Assembly (NCBI GenBank): GCA_023386495.1
Contig: JAEWJS010000014.1
Location: 18,243 to 82,242 of the forward strand
Reading direction: 5' to 3'
Source of the DNA: Bacillota bacterium
GTDB lineage: Bacteria > Bacillota > Bacilli > Paenibacillales > Paenibacillaceae
Length of the DNA: 64,000 nucleotides
Part shown: positions 60,800 to 64,000 of the stretch, in pieces
Layout of the letters: each line of letters starts with the position of its first letter
Numbering within the stretch: the first letter of the stretch is position 1
Made by a program: the position numbers and the translations under genes
The notes under the pieces: generated by a model
Told to the model about the DNA's origin: nothing
Database searches by the model: none
What the model saw: only the letters and a program-made list of their open reading frames with translations

Positions 60800-63064
60800 T
60801 CATGATACAGGAAGCGTGCCCTGAGGGGCCAGCTGCCCCAGCATTGCCTTCATGCCTGCCGCTAGGTTCGGCTCTTGCTTCCCGTACACGGCAATGGCCG
60901 ACTTCACTTGCCGCAGATGCAGCAGCTCGTATGGGTTGCCCATCGACAGCACGGCATACGGCATGCGGCGTTCGTTCAGGGCATCGACGACGGCTTGATA
61001 CGCGGGCCAGCCGAACAAGCTCGCTTGGTTGCGGAATTGATAGGAGGCCAGAATGACATAATCGGCATCGGCAGCCGCTGCGACAATCGACGCGGCGTTC
61101 CCCTGCTCCAGTACCGCCGACTCGATCTGTCCGTCATGCACCGCCGCAAGCGCGTTAACGGCTTGTTCCCCCTGCTCCTTGCTGGCAGCCGCGATCAGGA
61201 CGCGGTCTCTCGGCTGAATCGTGTAAGGGAGCTTGCCCTCTGTTCCGGCCAGCAGCGTGACCGCACGCTCGGCGATTTCCTGCTCCAGCAGCCGATGCTG
61301 CCGAGAGCCGATCACCCGCTCGGCTTCCGCGAGCTTCGCGGCGAGGCTGCGCTGCGGCTGGAACAGGCCATATCGCTGCTTCAGCTTCAAGATCCGCCTA
61401 ACGGAGGCATCCAGCCGCTCCTCGTCTATCGCACCTTGCTTGACCGCCGCTAAGAGCGCGCCGTGCGCGGCAGCCGGGTCCTGCGGCATCAGAATGATGT
61501 CCACGCCGGCCGACACCGCCATCTGCACGGCTCTCGCTTCGCCGACATGCGCCGCTATGGCATCCATCGTGAAGGCATCGGAGATGACGACGCCCTCGAA
61601 GCCCAGCTCCTCCCGCAGCAGCCCGGTCATGACCCGGTGCGACAAGGTTGCCGGGATCGGCATGCGGGAGCCGTCCTTCCGAGAGACCAACTGTCCGCCG
61701 TCGATCGCCGGGAAGGCGACATGCGCCGACATGATCATCTCCGCGCCGTTCGCGATCGCCGCGCGGAACGGCTTCAGCTCCACCTGCTCGAGCCGTTCGC
61801 GGTCATGGGCCAGAATCGGCAGGCCCAGATGGGAATCCACCTCTGTATCGCCGTGTCCCGGAAAATGCTTGACGGCCGCGACGACTCCCGCCTCGCGCAG
61901 CCCTTGCATCGCAGCGAGTCCAAGACGCGATACCCATTCCGGATCGGAGCCGTAGGAACGAATGCCGATAATCGGATTGTCCGGGTTGCTGTTCACGTCG
62001 AGCGTCGGCGCGAAGTTCACCTGCACCCCCAGCGCCTTCAGCTCGGCGCCTGTCAGCTTGCCGGCAGCCTTAGCAAGGGCTGTATCCCGAGTCGCGCCTA
62101 ACGCCATCTGCCCCGGCAGGTTCGTACCGCCCGGAATGCGGTTCACGACGCCCCCTTCCTGGTCGATTCCCATGAAGAGCGGAATGTCGCCTGCCGCTTG
62201 CTGCAGCTCATGGGTCAACGTGGTCAGCTGCCGGACGTTGACAATGTTCTTATCGAATAGAATCAAGCCGCCGAGGTTCTGCCCGCGAATCGCCTGCGCG
62301 ATCCCCTCATGGACCGCGGTCGTCGGCTTGCCCTGCCGCTGCCGAATATCGGGCATCAGCATCTGGCCGGCCTTCTCGCTCAGCGTCATCTGCGTCAGCA
62401 GCTTGTCCCAATCCTGCGCCGCAATCGCCGTCTCCCGCTCGAAGCGGATGACCCTGGCCAAGAACACGGCGAATTCCGCCCGCGTGACGGGCTGGTTCGG
62501 CCGGAAGGTGCCGTCTTCGTAGCCCCCGATGAGCCCGTTAGCCGCCATGATCGCGATCGGCTCGGCAGCCCAGTGCGTCTGGGCATCCGGGTAAGACGCG
62601 CGCGCGGTGCCTGCCTGAAGGGAATATGCGCGCGCCAGCAGCGCCATCGTCTCGGCACGGCTGATCGGCGCATCCGGACGGAAGGTTCCGTCCGGGAACC
62701 CGCCCGCCAGCCCCATGCCCGCTGCCGCCGCAATCTCTCCATAGAACGGGTGCGTTCGCGTTACGTCGCTGTAGGAGGCCTGCGGGGCCGCGCCCTGCTT
62801 CCCTGCTCCAGCAAGCTCCCGGATCAGGAACGTCGTCGCCTGTGCGCGGGTCACCTTGTCCCCTGGCGCGAAGATCCCCTTCCCGTAGCCCGCAATCGTC
62901 CCTCGCTCCGAGAGATAGCCGATGCTGCCCACTGCCCACTGCACACCTTGCAGATCCGTGTAAGCGGATGGCGCTGCTGCGGCCGTTCCGCCGGCTGCGA
63001 GCAGTACGCCGAGCACGCCTGCCGCCATTCCGCCCGCTAACCGTCTAAACATTCGATATGCCAT
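60800..63064 (-). CDS. SLH-anchored glycoside hydrolase family 3 (NagZ-like)
   Basis: 754 residues: a signal peptide (1-31), three S-layer-homology domains (about 32-215; GTIAGYGKGIFAPGDKVTRAQ, LAGGFPDGTFRPDAPISRAE, IGGYEDGTFRPNQPVTRAE), then a GH3 catalytic domain with GIDQEGGVVNRI, KHFPGHGDTEVDSH (catalytic His) and VISDAFTMDAI (nucleophile Asp), and a GH3 C-terminal domain. It most resembles beta-N-acetylglucosaminidases that trim muropeptides or chito-oligosaccharides. The SLH domains should hold it on secondary wall polymers. ATG 63062-63064 follows AAGGGGGA. Confidence 0.94.
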   Translation of the reverse strand: MAYRMFRRLAGGMAAGVLGVLLAAGGTAAAAPSAYTDLQGVQWAVGSIGYLSERGTIAGYGKGIFAPGDKVTRAQATTFLIRELAGAGKQGAAPQASYSDVTRTHPFYGEIAAAAGMGLAGGFPDGTFRPDAPISRAETMALLARAYSLQAGTARASYPDAQTHWAAEPIAIMAANGLIGGYEDGTFRPNQPVTRAEFAVFLARVIRFERETAIAAQDWDKLLTQMTLSEKAGQMLMPDIRQRQGKPTTAVHEGIAQAIRGQNLGGLILFDKNIVNVRQLTTLTHELQQAAGDIPLFMGIDQEGGVVNRIPGGTNLPGQMALGATRDTALAKAAGKLTGAELKALGVQVNFAPTLDVNSNPDNPIIGIRSYGSDPEWVSRLGLAAMQGLREAGVVAAVKHFPGHGDTEVDSHLGLPILAHDRERLEQVELKPFRAAIANGAEMIMSAHVAFPAIDGGQLVSRKDGSRMPIPATLSHRVMTGLLREELGFEGVVISDAFTMDAIAAHVGEARAVQMAVSAGVDIILMPQDPAAAHGALLAAVKQGAIDEERLDASVRRILKLKQRYGLFQPQRSLAAKLAEAERVIGSRQHRLLEQEIAERAVTLLAGTEGKLPYTIQPRDRVLIAAASKEQGEQAVNALAAVHDGQIESAVLEQGNAASIVAAAADADYVILASYQFRNQASLFGWPAYQAVVDALNERRMPYAVLSMGNPYELLHLRQVKSAIAVYGKQEPNLAAGMKAMLGQLAPQGTLPVS

Positions 63065-63166
63065 TGCTAAAGTTCCCCCTTGCTGACTGAAGCCTATCGA
63101 TTATAGACGCCATTCGGGGGCCGGATGTTGCTGCAGGCTGCCTGCCGCATATTGCCTCTTCGGGCG

Positions 63167-63439
63167 CTATTCGCCGCCGAACCGCTTCAGCGATCTGGCG
63201 CGAGCCCGCTCCGCCTCCACTTCCCGATTGCGCGGCGCGGCATTCGTCACGAGTGAATCGAGCAGCTTGCGCGCAGAACGCGACACCTCTTCCACAGCCA
63301 AGCGGAACGCCTCTTCGTTCGCCTTGGACGGCGTATTGAAGCCGGACAACTTCCGCACGAACTGCACGGACGCCGCCGTGATCTCGTAGTCGGTTGCCGC
63401 CGGATCGAAGTTGAACAATGTCTTAATGTTACGACACAT
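63167..63439 (-). CDS. DUF2277 family protein
   Basis: 90 residues starting MCRNIKTLFNFDP and containing QFVRKLSGFNTPSKANEEAF and LDSLVTNAAPRNREVE, the DUF2277 signature. Function unknown; predicted soluble and helical. ATG 63437-63439 is preferred (homologues begin MCRNIK); a GTG one codon earlier is possible. It lies 34 bp downstream of the DUF6157 gene and is probably co-transcribed with it. Confidence 0.93.
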   Translation of the reverse strand: MCRNIKTLFNFDPAATDYEITAASVQFVRKLSGFNTPSKANEEAFRLAVEEVSRSARKLLDSLVTNAAPRNREVEAERARARSLKRFGGE

Positions 63440-63473
63440 CACGCATTCGCCCCCTCATGTACATTCGCTCGCT

Positions 63474-63908
63474 TCATTTCCTGCTGCTGCGCATCCCTGC
63501 CAGCACCTTCAGCTTGCCGCCGTCGCCGGACTTGAACCGCTCATAGTCGGGCGAATCCGCCGCTACCAGCGCCATATACCCTTCGCTGTTAAAATGAATG
63601 CCCCAGCCGTACTTTTTCGGCAGCGCGGAGGCACGCATGCAGGCTTGCGGCTTCTGATAGAACTCGTCCCACAGCTGCGTCCCCTTCGCTTCGAGCTCCT
63701 CTTCCGAGATGCCCTTGTGACGCACATGCACCTGGTACAGCAGTTCTTCCTGCGTATAGACGTAAGGGTGATTCGCGACGAGCTCGTACTCGATCCCCGC
63801 CTTCGTGAGCGCGCCCTTCTTCTCGGGCGGCTTCAGACCGGCTTCGACCGGACTATCCGGCGAGACCGTGATGAACGTGTCGTAGTAGTTCATATCCGAT
63901 TTTGCCAC
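63474..63908 (-). CDS. DUF6157 family protein
   Basis: 144 residues with NYYDTFITVSPDSPVEAG, IEYELVANHPYVYTQEELLYQVHVRHKG and KKYGWGIHFNSEGYMAL, matching the DUF6157 family of small soluble proteins of unknown function. The start is GTG 63906-63908 with AGAGGTGG upstream. Followed by the DUF2277 gene. The remaining 92 bases of the window hold only its upstream region (TATACT-like box near 63940). Confidence 0.9.
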   Translation of the reverse strand: MAKSDMNYYDTFITVSPDSPVEAGLKPPEKKGALTKAGIEYELVANHPYVYTQEELLYQVHVRHKGISEEELEAKGTQLWDEFYQKPQACMRASALPKKYGWGIHFNSEGYMALVAADSPDYERFKSGDGGKLKVLAGMRSSRK

Positions 63909-64000
63909 AAGGCCACCTCTTTCCCGATTATTGGTTCTCCCCTAGTATAGCCTGTCCATGGCGCGCTCGGGAATAGCTGTGCAAATTGGCAGTCACGCTT

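Overview
The window comes from a Gram-positive, spore-forming, fairly GC-rich Paenibacillaceae-type genome (Paenibacillus or Cohnella-like). The evidence is a T-box ahead of argS, a ywhD / pbpG / speE / speB neighbourhood shared with Bacillus, a sigma-G-type forespore promoter in front of pbpG, YesM/YesN and LplABC sugar-uptake modules, S-layer-homology (SLH) domains, cre sites, and c-di-AMP and c-di-GMP riboswitches. No rRNA, tRNA, prophage, transposase or CRISPR array was seen.

Layout. 1-1.35 kb: 5' part of argS with its T-box leader (minus strand). 2-16.1 kb: a minus-strand carbohydrate locus with a GH95 glycosidase, two ABC permeases plus a lipoprotein binding protein, a YesM/YesN two-component system, a zinc alcohol dehydrogenase, a galactonate-dehydratase-like enolase-superfamily enzyme, a GH127 beta-L-arabinofuranosidase-like enzyme and a TolB-like lipoprotein. 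Two cre sites suggest CcpA control. 16.3-25.9 kb: speB-speE, divergent pbpG, a 1-kb repeat field, an SDR gene with a MerR-type promoter, a MerR regulator with a zinc-ribbon membrane protein, YwhD and an M1 peptidase. 26-32.8 kb: a membrane protein, a c-di-AMP riboswitch driving an NlpC/P60 hydrolase, and a full-length Lhr helicase. 32.9-39.3 kb: an AT-richer accessory stretch with a DUF192 protein, a tandem Imm11-like (DUF1629) immunity array with one truncated member, a DUF1963-like protein and a 1115-residue secreted protein.

39.4-59.8 kb is unusually rich in nucleotide signalling. It holds MHYT-GGDEF-EAL; an ECF sigma/anti-sigma pair; a four-gene chemosensory-like cluster (REC-STAS response regulator, class III adenylate cyclase, a membrane CheA-like kinase fused to a CheX-like phosphatase, and a second REC-STAS regulator); a LacI-sensor-like GGDEF protein; a universal stress protein; a c-di-GMP-I riboswitch controlling an AbrB/zinc-ribbon regulator; and an operon of solute-binding lipoprotein, membrane GGDEF-EAL protein, GPH transporter and ChbG/YdjC deacetylase. 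60-64 kb: exodeoxyribonuclease III, an SLH-anchored GH3 (NagZ-like) enzyme, DUF2277 and DUF6157 proteins.

The strongest candidate for a poorly described system is the REC-STAS / adenylate cyclase / CheA-CheX cluster at 43.6-49.9 kb. It may form a membrane phosphorelay with a built-in phosphatase, possibly linked to cAMP. Three dispersed or tandem intergenic repeat structures and several riboswitch and promoter architectures are also reported. All functional calls rest on reading motifs and gene order; no database search was run.
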